From assembly GCF_002858935.1 (NCBI RefSeq), contig NZ_PJRT01000033.1, forward strand, positions 248,001-312,000: DNA of 64,000 bases. Reading direction: 5' to 3'. Origin of the DNA: Pantoea endophytica. GTDB taxonomy: Bacteria; Pseudomonadota; Gammaproteobacteria; Enterobacterales; Enterobacteriaceae. Shown piece by piece: positions 7,496 to 20,988 of this stretch. Within the stretch, counting starts at the first letter, position 1. Every line of letters begins with the position of its first letter. The translations under genes were made by a program, and so were the position numbers. The notes under the pieces are model-generated. The model was not told the origin of the DNA and made no database searches. It worked only from the letters and a program-made list of their open reading frames with translations.

Positions 7496-10093
7496 ATGGG
7501 TAAATCACTCGTAATCGTTGAGTCCCCGGCAAAGGCCAAAACAATCAATAAATACCTCGGTAATGACTACGTGGTGAAATCCAGTGTCGGTCATATCCGT
7601 GATTTGCCGACCAGCGGTTCAACTGCCCGTAAAAGTGCCGACGGGGAAAAAGCGAAACCTGGAAAAAAGGTTAAAAAGGATGAGAAAGCCGCACTCGTAA
7701 ACCGCATGGGTGTGGATCCCTGGCATGGTTGGGAAGCGGATTATCAAATTCTGCCGGGCAAAGAAAAAGTTGTCGCTGAGCTGAAAAACCTGGCTGCCGA
7801 TGCAGACCACATCTATCTCGCAACCGACCTTGACCGCGAAGGGGAAGCCATTGCCTGGCACCTGCGGGAAGTGATCGGTGGGGACGATAAGCGCTTTAGC
7901 CGCGTAGTATTTAACGAAATTACCAAGAATGCGATTCGTCAGGCGTTTGACAAGCCTGGCGAGCTTAATATTGAACGTGTCAACGCACAGCAAGCGCGCC
8001 GCTTTATGGATCGCGTGGTGGGTTACATGGTGTCGCCCCTGCTGTGGAAGAAAATTGCCCGCGGCCTGTCAGCCGGTCGCGTTCAGTCGGTTGCGGTGCG
8101 TCTGGTTGTTGAGCGCGAGCACGAAATCAAAGCCTTCGTGCCAGAAGAGTATTGGGAAATCGATGCTGATTTCGCCACGCCGAAAGGCGCCGATCTGGCC
8201 ATGCAGGTGACGCATCAGAATGACAAAGCGTTCCGTCCGGTTAATCGTGAGCAAACTCACGCGGCGGTAGCGATTTTGCAGAAAGCGCGTTACGAAGTGC
8301 TGGATCGTGAAGACAAGCCGACCAGCAGCAAGCCTTCTGCACCTTTTATTACCTCAACGCTGCAACAGGCGGCGAGTACGCGTTTGGGCTTCGGCGTGAA
8401 GAAGACCATGATGATGGCGCAGCGTTTGTATGAAGCGGGCCACATCACCTATATGCGTACCGACTCCACCAACCTAAGCCAGGATGCCGTGGCGATGGCA
8501 CGCGGTTATGTTGAGAGCAGTTTCGGTAAAAAGTATCTGCCAGAAGCGCCGAATACCTATGCCAGCAAAGAGAACTCACAGGAAGCGCACGAAGCAATTC
8601 GTCCTTCTGATGTGAATATCGTGGCTGAGCAGCTGAAAGATATGGAAGCTGATGCGCAGAAACTCTATCAGCTGATTTGGCGCCAGTTTGTTGCCTGCCA
8701 GATGGTTCCGGCTCAGTACGACTCCACCACGCTGACCGTGGGCGCGGCTGAATTCAAATTGAAAGCCAAAGGCCGCACGCTGCGTTTCGATGGCTGGACG
8801 CGCGTGATGCCTGCGCTGCGTAAAAATGATGAAGATCTGACGCTGCCGCCGGTAGATGTTGGCGATATGCTGGATCTTAAAGAGTTGATGCCAAGCCAGC
8901 ACTTCACCAAACCGCCGGCGCGTTTCAGTGAAGCATCGCTGGTGCGTGAGCTGGAAAAACGTGGCATTGGTCGTCCATCAACGTACGCCTCGATTATCTC
9001 CACCATTCAGGACCGTGGTTACGTGCGTGTTGAGAACCGCCGTTTCTACGCCGAAAAAATGGGTGAAATTGTTACCGACCGTCTGGAGTCTAATTTCCGC
9101 GAGCTGATGAACTATGACTTCACCGCGCGCATGGAAAATAGCCTCGATCAGGTGGCGAATAATGAAGCCGAATGGAAAGCGGTACTCGACTCCTTCTTCA
9201 GTGATTTCAGCCAACAGTTAGATGATGCTGAGAAAGATCCGGAAGAGGGCGGCATGCAGCCGAACCAGATGGTGTTGACGTCAATTGATTGTCCAACCTG
9301 TAGCCGCCCGATGGGGATTCGCACCGCCAGTACCGGCGTGTTCCTGGGTTGCTCGGGTTATGCTTTGCCGCCAAAAGAGCGCTGCAAGCAGACCATCAAC
9401 TTGATCCCGGAAAATGAAGTGCTCAACGTGCTGGAAGGCGATGATGCTGAAACCAATGCGCTGCGCGCTCGTCGTCGTTGCCAGAAGTGTGGCACCGCGA
9501 TGGACAGCTATCTGATCGATAACCAGCGCAAGTTACACGTCTGCGGTAATAACCCAGAGTGCGACGGCTACGAGATTGAGCAGGGCGAATTCCGCATCAA
9601 GGGCTACGACGGTCCGATTGTTGAGTGCGAGAAGTGTGGTTCTGAAATGCATCTGAAAATGGGTCGTTTCGGTAAGTACATGGCGTGTACCAACGACGAG
9701 TGCAAAAACACCCGTAAGATTCTGCGTAACGGTGATGTCGCGCCGCCAAAAGAAGATCCGGTGCCGCTGCCAGAATTGCAGTGTGAAAAGTCGGATGCTT
9801 ACTTTGTGTTGCGTGATGGTGCAGCGGGCGTGTTCCTTGCCGCTAATACCTTCCCGAAATCACGTGAAACGCGCGCGCCGCTGGTGGAAGAGCTGCAACG
9901 CTTTGCCGACCGCCTGCCAGAAAAGCTGAAATATCTGTCAGAAGCGCCAGCCGCCGATCCGGAAGGGAATAAGACGATGGTACGTTTCAGTCGCAAGACC
10001 AAACAGCAATACGTCTCTTCCGAAAAGGATGGCAAAGCCACTGGCTGGTCAATGTTCTATGTTGACGGCAAATGGCAGGAAGCGAAAAAGTAA
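7496..10093 (+). CDS. topA: DNA topoisomerase I (type IA)
   Basis: 865 residues, the enterobacterial length. The TOPRIM domain starts [12 protein letters not shown] (Glu9) and contains DLDREGE near 111-117. The active-site Tyr lies in [10 protein letters not shown] near 320. Three C-terminal zinc ribbons are readable (CPTC near 600, CQKC near 662, CEKC near 712, each with paired later Cys), followed by zinc-less ribbon domains. It relaxes negative supercoils by passing one strand through a break in the other and balances gyrase. An internal linker near residues 40-60 is Lys-rich. Confidence 0.98.
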   Translation: MGKSLVIVESPAKAKTINKYLGNDYVVKSSVGHIRDLPTSGSTARKSADGEKAKPGKKVKKDEKAALVNRMGVDPWHGWEADYQILPGKEKVVAELKNLAADADHIYLATDLDREGEAIAWHLREVIGGDDKRFSRVVFNEITKNAIRQAFDKPGELNIERVNAQQARRFMDRVVGYMVSPLLWKKIARGLSAGRVQSVAVRLVVEREHEIKAFVPEEYWEIDADFATPKGADLAMQVTHQNDKAFRPVNREQTHAAVAILQKARYEVLDREDKPTSSKPSAPFITSTLQQAASTRLGFGVKKTMMMAQRLYEAGHITYMRTDSTNLSQDAVAMARGYVESSFGKKYLPEAPNTYASKENSQEAHEAIRPSDVNIVAEQLKDMEADAQKLYQLIWRQFVACQMVPAQYDSTTLTVGAAEFKLKAKGRTLRFDGWTRVMPALRKNDEDLTLPPVDVGDMLDLKELMPSQHFTKPPARFSEASLVRELEKRGIGRPSTYASIISTIQDRGYVRVENRRFYAEKMGEIVTDRLESNFRELMNYDFTARMENSLDQVANNEAEWKAVLDSFFSDFSQQLDDAEKDPEEGGMQPNQMVLTSIDCPTCSRPMGIRTASTGVFLGCSGYALPPKERCKQTINLIPENEVLNVLEGDDAETNALRARRRCQKCGTAMDSYLIDNQRKLHVCGNNPECDGYEIEQGEFRIKGYDGPIVECEKCGSEMHLKMGRFGKYMACTNDECKNTRKILRNGDVAPPKEDPVPLPELQCEKSDAYFVLRDGAAGVFLAANTFPKSRETRAPLVEELQRFADRLPEKLKYLSEAPAADPEGNKTMVRFSRKTKQQYVSSEKDGKATGWSMFYVDGKWQEAKK

Positions 10094-10101
10094 TTCCCCG
10101 C

Positions 10102-10127
10102 AAGGCCAGCATTCGCTGGCCTTTCTC
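10102..10127 (+). terminator. Intrinsic terminator of topA
   Basis: Stem AAGGCCAGC/GCTGGCCTT with a four-base loop and a short T-rich tail, 8 bases after the topA stop. Confidence 0.8.
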
Positions 10128-10169
10128 TTATCCTTATAGCTAATCGTTCTACATTCTTCCTTTAACTGA

Positions 10170-11261
<1,092 letters not shown>

Positions 11262-11754
11262 ATTCCTAACTCATTCTTTTGCCAAGGTGTCCAGTGGGCA
11301 CCTTCGGAATCCCTTAGCGCTTAGCGCCACGAGTACTTCAAAAAAAATCATTATTTTTTTGTAAATGAAACATAGGTCACATGTTTTTTCATTGTTATCT
11401 ATTAAATGCGAATCAGTACACAATTTTTACGATGCTGCTTTGCAGCTCGCCAGGAATATTCCCATACTCTAGTTAAGAGTTGATGAAGAAGGGCTTTTTA
11501 ACTGGCTTGGTAAATTAAACTCAAATTTAGATTGGATCTAATTTGCTGTTAACCCAAATTTACAATGTAACGATTTAATTAATAGTTGTGTTGGTAATTA
11601 AATTTATCTCATCAATTTTTGGCGTTTTGATAAATAGCGTTAATCGTTGTGCTCAATAAAAATAACTGGATTTTCGGTCTTAACAAGTTTAGGATTCGTC
11701 CTAAATCTTAATCGTTGTCATCAATCGTTTTATTGAGAGTGATTATCAAAAACT
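11262..11754. other. AT-rich spacer after cysB with a stem-loop
   Basis: About 490 bases without a recognisable gene. At 11284-11304 AAGGTGTCC/GGGCACCTT forms a stem (one G-U pair) that may mark the end of cysB mRNA, although no T run follows directly. From about 11340 to 11750 the DNA is AT-rich and probably contains the promoter of the small genes that follow. Confidence 0.5.
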
Positions 11755-11913
11755 ATGAACACGAGAATAACTGTACAGCCGGGCTTCCGGACTAAAAGCA
11801 CCAAAGTTGAGCGTACTGGTAATACCCGTCGCAAAGCTTGGATGACTGTCTTCGCTGCTTCAGCACTGTTCTGGGTAGTGGTGGCGTTAATGATTTGGCG
11901 TATGTGGGGTTAA
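11755..11913 (+). CDS. ymiA: YmiA family small membrane protein (52 aa)
   Basis: The frame gives a basic N-terminal half (RTKSTKVERTGNTRRKAWM) followed by one hydrophobic helix ending VVVALMIWRMWG. E. coli YmiA has the same plan and the same end (ALFWVVVAL then ...W.VWG) and the same location after cysB. A single-pass inner-membrane protein with cytoplasmic basic N-terminus is predicted. Function unknown. Three bases separate it from yciX, so the two are surely cotranscribed. Confidence 0.85.
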   Translation: MNTRITVQPGFRTKSTKVERTGNTRRKAWMTVFAASALFWVVVALMIWRMWG

Positions 11914-11916
11914 GCC

Positions 11917-12096
11917 ATGTGGGCAAATACACTCAGTCGTAAGCATCCGGTTTCTGCACGTCAGCCGCAAACGCCTGCGTGCAAAGTTAAAGACGTTGTA
12001 TCCACTGAACCTCAGGTCACCATTCCGACTTCGTGGGAACTCAGCGAGAATCAGCGCAACTTTATTGAATCCTTCATGGACATGAAGTCGAAATAA
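11917..12096 (+). CDS. yciX: YciX-like small protein (59 aa)
   Basis: 59 residues (MWANTLSRKHPVSARQ...), soluble, with a proline-rich middle and a C-terminal segment PTSWELSENQRNFIESFMDM that looks like an amphipathic helix. I identify it by position (immediately after ymiA and before acnA, as in E. coli) and general resemblance. No function is known. ATG is three bases after the ymiA stop. Confidence 0.75.
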   Translation: MWANTLSRKHPVSARQPQTPACKVKDVVSTEPQVTIPTSWELSENQRNFIESFMDMKSK

Positions 12097-12266
12097 CGCA
12101 GCATGCGTTCCGTACTATATTTAGTCGTTTAGTCCCTCTTTTTGCCGGATTATCCGGTGGGCAAGTTAAAAGCCCGTCCTTTAACACTCAGCATTAAAAA
12201 AACGGTGTCATCAGTACAACGCTGAAGACGGTGGACTTTTTTTGCCCGGAATCCGGGAGGGAGTGA

Positions 12267-12359
12267 ATGATGAACATCAATACAACGACATTATCCTGGG
12301 TGAGCGTTTATACCTTTTCCCTGGCTTTTTGGGCCGCCGCCTTTTGGGCGATGATTTAA
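12267..12359 (+). CDS. 30-residue hydrophobic peptide upstream of acnA
   Basis: The frame reads MMNINTTTLSWVSVYTF followed by SLAFWAAAFWAMI, essentially one transmembrane helix rich in Trp, Phe and Ala. GGAGGGAG 6 bases upstream is an excellent ribosome site. A hairpin CCCGG-AAT-CCGGG (12246-12258) abuts and partly includes that site, so translation might be structure-controlled. A clear terminator follows at 12389, so the peptide gene is its own unit, separate from acnA. It may be the counterpart of one of the tiny E. coli membrane proteins mapped near acnA, but I cannot confirm which. Confidence 0.65.
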   Translation: MMNINTTTLSWVSVYTFSLAFWAAAFWAMI

Positions 12360-12388
12360 GCCCTAACTCAAATTATACTGAATTTTAT

Positions 12389-12419
12389 AAATGCCCTGAC
12401 AAACGTCGGGGCATTTTTC
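12389..12419 (+). terminator. Intrinsic terminator of the 30-residue peptide gene
   Basis: AAATGCCC-TGAC stem pairs with GTC-GGGGCATTT across an AAAC loop and is followed by five T. Confidence 0.85.
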
Positions 12420-12539
12420 ATTGTGTTTTAATGTGTCTATTCGTGTTGTTATCAAAACGTTAACGGCAATGTAGTCTATCTTTAAGTTAAACCTTGCAGT
12501 CACTGAGGTTTAAAAAAGATTCACTTACATGGAGGCGCT

Positions 12540-15221
<2,682 letters not shown>

Positions 15222-15229
15222 AAGAAAAA

Positions 15230-15253
15230 GCCGGGATTTCCCGGCTTTTTTTA
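15230..15253 (+). terminator. Intrinsic terminator of acnA
   Basis: GCCGGG/CCCGGC stem with a four-base loop, A-rich 5' side and a run of seven T. Convergent with ribA. Confidence 0.9.
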
Positions 15254-15270
15254 TCTGCTACAAAGACCGC

Positions 15271-15864
15271 TTACGACTTTGGCAACAGATGACCCATTTT
15301 TTCGGCTTTCGTATCGAGATAGTGCGCGTTTTTCGGGTTACGCCCGACAACCAACGGCACGCGTTCGACGATATTGATACCGGCTTCACTCAGGATTTCA
15401 ACCTTGCGCGGATTGTTTGTCAGCAAGCGCACTTCATTGACGCCCAACAGTTTGAACATATCTGCACATAGCGTGAAGTCACGCTCATCAGCGGCGAAAC
15501 CGAGCTGATGGTTGGCTTCGACCGTGTCGTAGCCTTTATCCTGCAATGCATAAGCACGAATTTTATTCAGCAAACCGATGTTACGACCTTCCTGACGGTG
15601 ATACATAAGAATGCCTCGACCTTCTTCCGCAATCGCCGTTAACGCCGCTTCCAACTGGAAACCGCAGTCACAGCGTAAGCTGAACAGGGCATCGCCGGTA
15701 AGACATTCGGAATGGACGCGCGCCAGCACCGGATTGTGATCGCTAATATCACCATAAACCAGCGCGACATGGTCGTGGCCGGTTGCCAGTTCTTCAAAAC
15801 CAACCATCAGGAAATCTCCCCATGGCGTGGGCAGTTTGGCTTCTGCTACCCGTTTAAGCTGCAT
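15271..15864 (-). CDS. ribA: GTP cyclohydrolase II
   Basis: 197 residues. Zinc ligands [17 protein letters not shown] near residues 54-68, the [11 protein letters not shown] segment near 90, and [10 protein letters not shown] near 151 are diagnostic. It opens GTP to 2,5-diamino-6-ribosylamino-pyrimidinone phosphate, formate and pyrophosphate, the first step of riboflavin synthesis. The start at 15864 gives [16 protein letters not shown] as in E. coli (196 aa), with TCTGGAGAGT upstream on the minus strand. Confidence 0.97.
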   Translation of the reverse strand: MQLKRVAEAKLPTPWGDFLMVGFEELATGHDHVALVYGDISDHNPVLARVHSECLTGDALFSLRCDCGFQLEAALTAIAEEGRGILMYHRQEGRNIGLLNKIRAYALQDKGYDTVEANHQLGFAADERDFTLCADMFKLLGVNEVRLLTNNPRKVEILSEAGINIVERVPLVVGRNPKNAHYLDTKAEKMGHLLPKS

Positions 15865-16092
15865 GTGACTCTCCAGAACCTTCAGAGGATGCGCTATCAT
15901 CATGATAACGCACGGGCCATGTGGCCCGATGAAACTTACGCTATTGTGCCACAACCCGAACGGCTGCCGTTAATCGGTCAGAGTGATTGTAGTGATAAAG
16001 CACAATTATCCAAGCCGCAATGGGTATGTTATTCTTTTTTCAGCTAAAGTTATGCTTAACGCACCTGTTAATCCGGATCTAAAAGGAAGCGA

Positions 16093-16857
16093 ATGTTAAA
16101 AATCATTCAGCGCACCACCTTAGGGGCGTTTTTATTGTTGTTGATGCCGTTGGGCGTATGGATATCTAACTGGCAATGGCAACCCGGGGAAAGCGGCAAT
16201 CTACTTCGCGTGCTGTTTTGGATGACGGAAACCGTTACCAGTCCGTGGGGTATCCTCACCAGTATTATCCTCAGCGCCTGGGTGTTGTGGTGTTTACGCT
16301 TTCGGCTCAAACCCGCGATTCTGCTCATTCTCATCATGAATGGTGCGATTCTTGCTGGTCAGTACACCAAATCCTCAATCAAAGAGCATGTGCAGGAACC
16401 GCGCCCCTACGTCATCTGGCTGGAAAAAAGTCATGGCATTAACGGTGATGAGTTTTATCAGCTTCATCGCCAGCAGCGCGGCGAAATGGTCTCAACTTTG
16501 CTGGCCAATGACACTCAGCTGCCGCAATGGCTGAAGAATCATTGGGCATTTGAAACCGGTTATGCGTTTCCTTCCGGGCATACCATGTTTGCCGCCAGCT
16601 GGGCGCTTTTAGCCATCGGCCTGTTATGGCCGCGCCGTCATTTTGCCACCGTTGCCGTATTATTCGTTTGGGCGACCGCGGTGATGGGCAGCCGTTTAGT
16701 GCTGGGTATGCACTGGCCGCGTGATTTAGTGATGGCAACGCTGATATCCTGGTTATTGGTGACCGTAGCTACGCTGCTGGCCCAGCGTTTCTGCGGCCCG
16801 CTCACCATTCCACCAGAGGAACATCGTGAGATCGCGCAACGTGATGATGGATTGTAA
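16093..16857 (+). CDS. pgpB: Phosphatidylglycerophosphatase B (PAP2 superfamily)
   Basis: 254 residues with about six membrane spans. The three PAP2 motifs are present: KEHVQEPRP near 97, FPSGHT near 159 and SRLVLGMHWPRD near 203, the two His being catalytic. PgpB dephosphorylates PGP and, more importantly, undecaprenyl pyrophosphate at the periplasmic face. AAGGAAGCG precedes the ATG. Divergent from ribA. Confidence 0.94.
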   Translation: MLKIIQRTTLGAFLLLLMPLGVWISNWQWQPGESGNLLRVLFWMTETVTSPWGILTSIILSAWVLWCLRFRLKPAILLILIMNGAILAGQYTKSSIKEHVQEPRPYVIWLEKSHGINGDEFYQLHRQQRGEMVSTLLANDTQLPQWLKNHWAFETGYAFPSGHTMFAASWALLAIGLLWPRRHFATVAVLFVWATAVMGSRLVLGMHWPRDLVMATLISWLLVTVATLLAQRFCGPLTIPPEEHREIAQRDDGL

Positions 16858-16985
16858 TCAGCCTATTCATCCCCATATGATTGATTGTGCTTGCAGAAAA
16901 AAGCGCTAACTGATGTGGGGATAAGCAGCATCGACGGCGGTTTTTTGGCATACTTCTATTGGATAACCTCTCGACAGGACGCATT

Positions 16986-17291
16986 GTGAAATATTTGCTT
17001 ATTTTTCTCGTGGTATTGGTCATTTTCATTATCTCCGTCACGCTCGGAGCGCATAACGACCAAATCATCACCTTTAACTATCTGCTAGCGCAGGGCGAAT
17101 TCCGCATTTCAACACTGCTCGCCAGCTTGTTTGGCGCTGGATTCCTGCTGGGATGGGCGATTTGCGGCCTGTTCTGGTTACGCTTACGTGTTTCTCTGGC
17201 AAATGCGCAGCGTAAACTTAAACGTATGCAGGCACAGAATGAACAATCAACTGCAGTGATCCCATCACCAACTGCCAGTCGTCGGGATTAA
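16986..17291 (+). CDS. lapA: Lipopolysaccharide assembly protein A
   Basis: 101 residues starting at GTG (16986): (M)KYLLIFLVVLVIF then a second hydrophobic segment LLASLFGAGFLLGWAICGLF, then a basic amphipathic tail. Two transmembrane helices, DUF1049. LapA works with LapB to tune LpxC turnover by FtsH, coordinating LPS with phospholipid. The GTG follows AGGACGCATT. lapB begins 6 bases after the stop. Confidence 0.94.
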   Translation: MKYLLIFLVVLVIFIISVTLGAHNDQIITFNYLLAQGEFRISTLLASLFGAGFLLGWAICGLFWLRLRVSLANAQRKLKRMQAQNEQSTAVIPSPTASRRD

Positions 17292-17297
17292 TTTTCG

Positions 17298-18467
17298 ATG
17301 CTTGAATTGCTGTTTCTGCTTCTTCCTGTTGCTGCGGCGTATGGCTGGTATATGGGCCGCCGCAGTGCCCACCAGGATAAGCAACAGGAAGCGAACCGCC
17401 TGTCGCGCGATTATGTGACCGGTGTAAACTTCCTGCTCTCCAATCAACAGGATAAAGCGGTTGATCTCTTTCTCGACATGTTGAAAGAGGACAGCGGCAC
17501 GGTTGAGGCGCATCTGACGCTTGGCAATCTGTTCCGTTCGCGTGGTGAAGTTGATCGCGCCATTCGCATTCACCAATCCCTAATGGAAAGTGCGTCGCTC
17601 AGCTACGAGCAGCGCTTACTGGCGATCCAGCAACTCGGCCGCGATTACATGGCAGCCGGATTGTACGATCGTGCCGAAGATATGTTTGGGCAACTGGTGG
17701 AAGAGACCGATTTCCGTATTGGCGCGTTGCAGCAATTGTTGTTGATTCATCAGGCAACCAGCGACTGGCAAAAAGCCATCGACGTGGCGGAAAAGCTGGT
17801 TAAGCTCGGCAAAGACAAGCAGAAAGGGGAAATTGCCCATTTCTACTGTGAGCTGGCGTTGCAGGCATTAAGCAGTGACGACCTTGATCGGGCGATGAGC
17901 TTGCTGAAGAAGGGCGAGTCAGCCGATCATCAAAGTGCGCGCGTCTCAATCATGATGGGCCGCATTTTGATGGAGCAGGGCGAGTACGCTAAAGCCGCCA
18001 GCCGACTGCAGCGCGTGCTGGAGCAGGACAAAGAGCTGGTGAGTGAAACGTTACCCATGCTGGAAACCTGCTACCAGCGCCTGAACCAACCCGAAAACTG
18101 GGCGCAATTTTTACAGCGTTGTGTCGACGAGAATACCGGCGCCGCAGCAGAGCTTTATCTCTCTGATATTCTTGAGCAACAGCAGGGACCGGAAGCGGCA
18201 CAGCTGTATATCAATCGTCAGCTTCAGCGTCATCCGACGATGCGTGTGTTTCATCGTTTGATGGATTTCCACTTACACGAAGCGGAAGACGGACGTGCGA
18301 AAGAGAGCTTGATGGTGCTGCGCGATATGGTCGGCGAGCAGATCCGCACTAAGCCGCGATATCGCTGCCAGAAATGTGGCTTCACTGCCCATGCTTTGTA
18401 CTGGCATTGCCCATCTTGTCGCGCCTGGTCTTCAATTAAACCCATCCGTGGACTCGACGGCCAATAA
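17298..18467 (+). CDS. lapB: Lipopolysaccharide assembly protein B (YciM)
   Basis: 389 residues, the E. coli length. An N-terminal signal-anchor (LELLFLLLPVAAAYGWYMG) faces a cytoplasmic domain of TPR repeats (for example LTLGNLFRSRGEVDRAI near 73) and a C-terminal rubredoxin-like metal site CQKCGFTAHALYWHCPSC near 356-373. It delivers LpxC to FtsH for degradation and is opposed by PbgA/LapC. Cotranscribed with lapA. Confidence 0.97.
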   Translation: MLELLFLLLPVAAAYGWYMGRRSAHQDKQQEANRLSRDYVTGVNFLLSNQQDKAVDLFLDMLKEDSGTVEAHLTLGNLFRSRGEVDRAIRIHQSLMESASLSYEQRLLAIQQLGRDYMAAGLYDRAEDMFGQLVEETDFRIGALQQLLLIHQATSDWQKAIDVAEKLVKLGKDKQKGEIAHFYCELALQALSSDDLDRAMSLLKKGESADHQSARVSIMMGRILMEQGEYAKAASRLQRVLEQDKELVSETLPMLETCYQRLNQPENWAQFLQRCVDENTGAAAELYLSDILEQQQGPEAAQLYINRQLQRHPTMRVFHRLMDFHLHEAEDGRAKESLMVLRDMVGEQIRTKPRYRCQKCGFTAHALYWHCPSCRAWSSIKPIRGLDGQ

Positions 18468-18669
18468 ATGGCCGCATCACGCGTCTGGTTACATCTATTT
18501 AGTTACAACATACTTGTGAGTTTAATTAAGAAACTGCCTTGGCATCGTGCAGCTAGCAGTTAAACAGGCAAGTTCTGGCGGTAGCGTGATTGTCGGCACC
18601 GGCCTGCGCAGGTAGAATGCTTGCCGTTTGTCCATCGCGCCTGCGGGTGCCAGTTACTGAGGAAACGTT

Positions 18670-19377
18670 ATGCCTGTAACCACTTCACCTATTCTGGTGG
18701 CACTCGACTATCATGATCTCAACAGTGCGCTGCAGTTTGTAGACCGCATCGATCCAGGCCAGTGTCGCCTGAAAGTGGGCAAAGAGATGTTCACACTGTT
18801 TGGTCCATCGCTGGTGAAAACGCTGCAGGAACGGGGTTTTGAAGTGTTCCTCGATCTCAAGTTTCATGACATCCCAAACACCACCGCACATGCAGTCGCG
18901 GCAGCGGCGGATCTTGGCGTGTGGATGGTGAACGTGCACGCCAGCGGTGGCGCTCGCATGATGAACGCGGCTCGTGAAGCGCTGGTGCCATTCGGCAACG
19001 ATGCGCCGCTGCTGATTGCTGTCACCGTATTGACCAGCATGGATGAAGACGACCTCAAAGGTTTAGGCATCACCTTATCTCCAGCCGCGCAGGCTGAGCG
19101 GCTGGCACGTTTGACTCGTGATTGCGGCCTGCACGGCGTGGTTTGTTCGGCGCAGGAAGCCGCGCATTTTAAGCAGGTGATTGGTCAGGATTTCGCGCTG
19201 GTTACGCCAGGCATTCGTCCGGCTGGCAGCGATGCGGGCGATCAGCGCCGTATCATGACGCCGCAGCAGGCAAAACTCGCGGGCGTGGATTATATGGTCA
19301 TCGGGCGTCCGATCACCCAATCCGCCGATCCGGCCGCCACGCTGCAGCAAATCCTGCAAAGTTTACAGGAGGCTTAA
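18670..19377 (+). CDS. pyrF: Orotidine 5'-phosphate decarboxylase
   Basis: 235 residues. The catalytic Lys-Asp network is seen in LKVGKEMF near 38 and DLKFHDIP near 62-69, and the phosphate-binding TPGIRP near 180 and IGRPIT near 211. It decarboxylates OMP to UMP, the last step of de novo UMP synthesis. The stop overlaps the yciH ATG by one base (TAATG), indicating translational coupling. Confidence 0.97.
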   Translation: MPVTTSPILVALDYHDLNSALQFVDRIDPGQCRLKVGKEMFTLFGPSLVKTLQERGFEVFLDLKFHDIPNTTAHAVAAAADLGVWMVNVHASGGARMMNAAREALVPFGNDAPLLIAVTVLTSMDEDDLKGLGITLSPAAQAERLARLTRDCGLHGVVCSAQEAAHFKQVIGQDFALVTPGIRPAGSDAGDQRRIMTPQQAKLAGVDYMVIGRPITQSADPAATLQQILQSLQEA

Positions 19378-19700
19378 TGGCTCAGGACAATCGATTGGTG
19401 TATTCGACCGATAGCGGTCGTATCATCCATGAAGAAGAGAAAGCGCCACGACCTAAAGGCGATGGCATCGTGCGTATTCAACGCCAAACCAGCGGACGTA
19501 AAGGTAAGGGCGTGTGTCTGATTACCGGTGTCGATCTGGATGATAGCGCTCTCGAAAAACTGGCTGCTGAACTGAAGAAAAAGTGTGGTTGCGGTGGGGC
19601 AGTGAAAGAGGGCGTGATTGAGATTCAGGGCGATAAACGCGATTTGATAAAAACGCTGCTGGAAGCCAAAGGCATGAAAGTCAAACTGGCGGGCGGTTGA
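19377..19700 (+). CDS. yciH: SUI1/eIF1-like translation factor YciH
   Basis: 107 residues of the SUI1 fold: KGVCLITGVDLDDSALEKLA then the KKKCGCGGAVKEG turn and EIQGDKRD. Bacterial YciH can influence start-site fidelity on 30S subunits in vitro and is linked to stress responses. Coupled to pyrF by a one-base overlap as in E. coli. Confidence 0.94.
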   Translation: MAQDNRLVYSTDSGRIIHEEEKAPRPKGDGIVRIQRQTSGRKGKGVCLITGVDLDDSALEKLAAELKKKCGCGGAVKEGVIEIQGDKRDLIKTLLEAKGMKVKLAGG

Positions 19701-19707
19701 AGCAGTT

Positions 19708-19734
19708 CGGGCCACTTTTAGGTGGCCCGTTGTT
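19708..19734 (+). terminator. Terminator of pyrF-yciH
   Basis: CGGGCCAC/GTGGCCCG stem with a six-base loop followed by TTGTT. The T tract is weak. Confidence 0.7.
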
Positions 19735-19768
19735 AAGTAGATGCGCTGCGTAGCCTGATAATTATAAT

Positions 19769-19987
19769 TTATTTGCTGATCTGGTGGCCGATGATGCCGC
19801 CGACAGCTGCGCCACCAACGGTACCAAGTCCGCTACCGTTGGTCAGCACTGAACCACCAATGGCACCTGCACCCGCACCGATTGCAGTATTACGGTCGCG
19901 TTTAGACCAATTAGAACAGCCGCTCAGCGCGACAACTAGTGTTGTTGCCAATACGGCAGCAGTAAGACGTTTCATTGTTGTAGTCAT
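19769..19987 (-). CDS. osmB: Osmotically inducible lipoprotein OsmB
   Basis: 72 residues. Signal peptide with lipobox LSGC (Cys24), then CSNWSKRDRNTAIGAGAG, a glycine-rich glycine-zipper region and the end GIIGHQISK, matching E. coli OsmB along its length. An outer-membrane lipoprotein induced by osmotic stress, RpoS and Rcs in E. coli. AAGGAGAAG precedes the ATG at 19987. A longer frame to 20047 is not supported. Confidence 0.95.
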   Translation of the reverse strand: MTTTMKRLTAAVLATTLVVALSGCSNWSKRDRNTAIGAGAGAIGGSVLTNGSGLGTVGGAAVGGIIGHQISK

Positions 19988-20233
19988 TAACTTCTCCTTG
20001 ATTGTTAACACCGTGGTAACCATATAAGTATAGATGTTACACCGCACTCGGCAGGGTAAAACGGTCCTAAAATGCGAGTTTGCAAGCCACTTCTTGTTTA
20101 ATCATCAAAACCAACCCGCGCCACACATTTAACGCCTTAGCCACTTTCCGCAGCTTTTACAGCCGTTCCATCCATAACGCTTTTTCTCCCTGCTCCGCAC
20201 AATTCAGCTATCACAGTTCGCAGGAGAAAAAAG

Positions 20234-20932
20234 ATGCTGGAAGCGTTAAAGCAGCAGGTGCTGGAAGCCAATCTCGATTTACCCCGTTACAACCTGGTCA
20301 CCTTTACCTGGGGCAACGTCAGTGCGGTGGACCGCGATCGGGGTTTACTGGTGATCAAGCCGTCGGGTGTGAAGTACGAGCAGATGCAGCGCGACGATAT
20401 GGTGGTCGTCGATCTCGCCAGCGGCGAGGTGATAGAAGGGAAAATGCGCCCATCCTCGGATACCGCCACCCACCGCGCGCTCTATCTCGCCTGGCCAGAG
20501 ATCGGCGGCATCGTGCATACGCACTCGCGCCATGCCACCATTTGGGCTCAGGCTGGACGTGAAATCATCGCGTTAGGCACCACGCACGCCGATGATTTTT
20601 ACGGCACCATTCCCTGCACGCGGCAGATGAACCGCGAAGAGATTGAGCAGGAATACGAGTGGAATACCGGCCAGGTGATCATTGAAACTTTTGCGCAGCG
20701 CGGAATTGAACCAACGGCAATCCCCGCCGTGCTGGTGAACTCCCACGGCCCGTTTGCCTGGGGTAAAGACGCGCATGCTGCAGTACACAGCGCGGTGGTA
20801 TTAGAAGAGGTGGCCTATATGGCATTGCATACCGAGCAGCTGCGCACTGAGTTACCGCCGATTTCGCAAACTTTGCTTGATCTGCACTACCTGCGTAAGC
20901 ACGGTAAAAATGCCTGGTATGGGCAGAATTAA
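20234..20932 (+). CDS. araD: L-ribulose-5-phosphate 4-epimerase
   Basis: 232 residues of class II aldolase/AraD fold. [21 protein letters not shown] near 30-50, SSDTATH near 74, [12 protein letters not shown] near 95 (zinc His) and the C-terminal His in [11 protein letters not shown] near 170 are present. It is closer to AraD than to UlaF/SgbE in my reading ([14 protein letters not shown] ending). AraD joins arabinose catabolism to the pentose phosphate pathway. There is no araA or araB beside it, so it stands alone between osmB and kdgT. AGGAGAAAAAAG precedes the ATG. Confidence 0.88.
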   Translation: MLEALKQQVLEANLDLPRYNLVTFTWGNVSAVDRDRGLLVIKPSGVKYEQMQRDDMVVVDLASGEVIEGKMRPSSDTATHRALYLAWPEIGGIVHTHSRHATIWAQAGREIIALGTTHADDFYGTIPCTRQMNREEIEQEYEWNTGQVIIETFAQRGIEPTAIPAVLVNSHGPFAWGKDAHAAVHSAVVLEEVAYMALHTEQLRTELPPISQTLLDLHYLRKHGKNAWYGQN

Positions 20933-20988
20933 AGTCAATTCTGAAACATATACGCCTGCTGGCGTAATGCCAGTTAATTAAGCTAATG

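Noticed and set aside
20080..20562. 160-codon plus-strand frame before araD
   Set aside because: It overlaps the araD start in another frame, becomes Arg-rich over the araD region and lacks a ribosome site.
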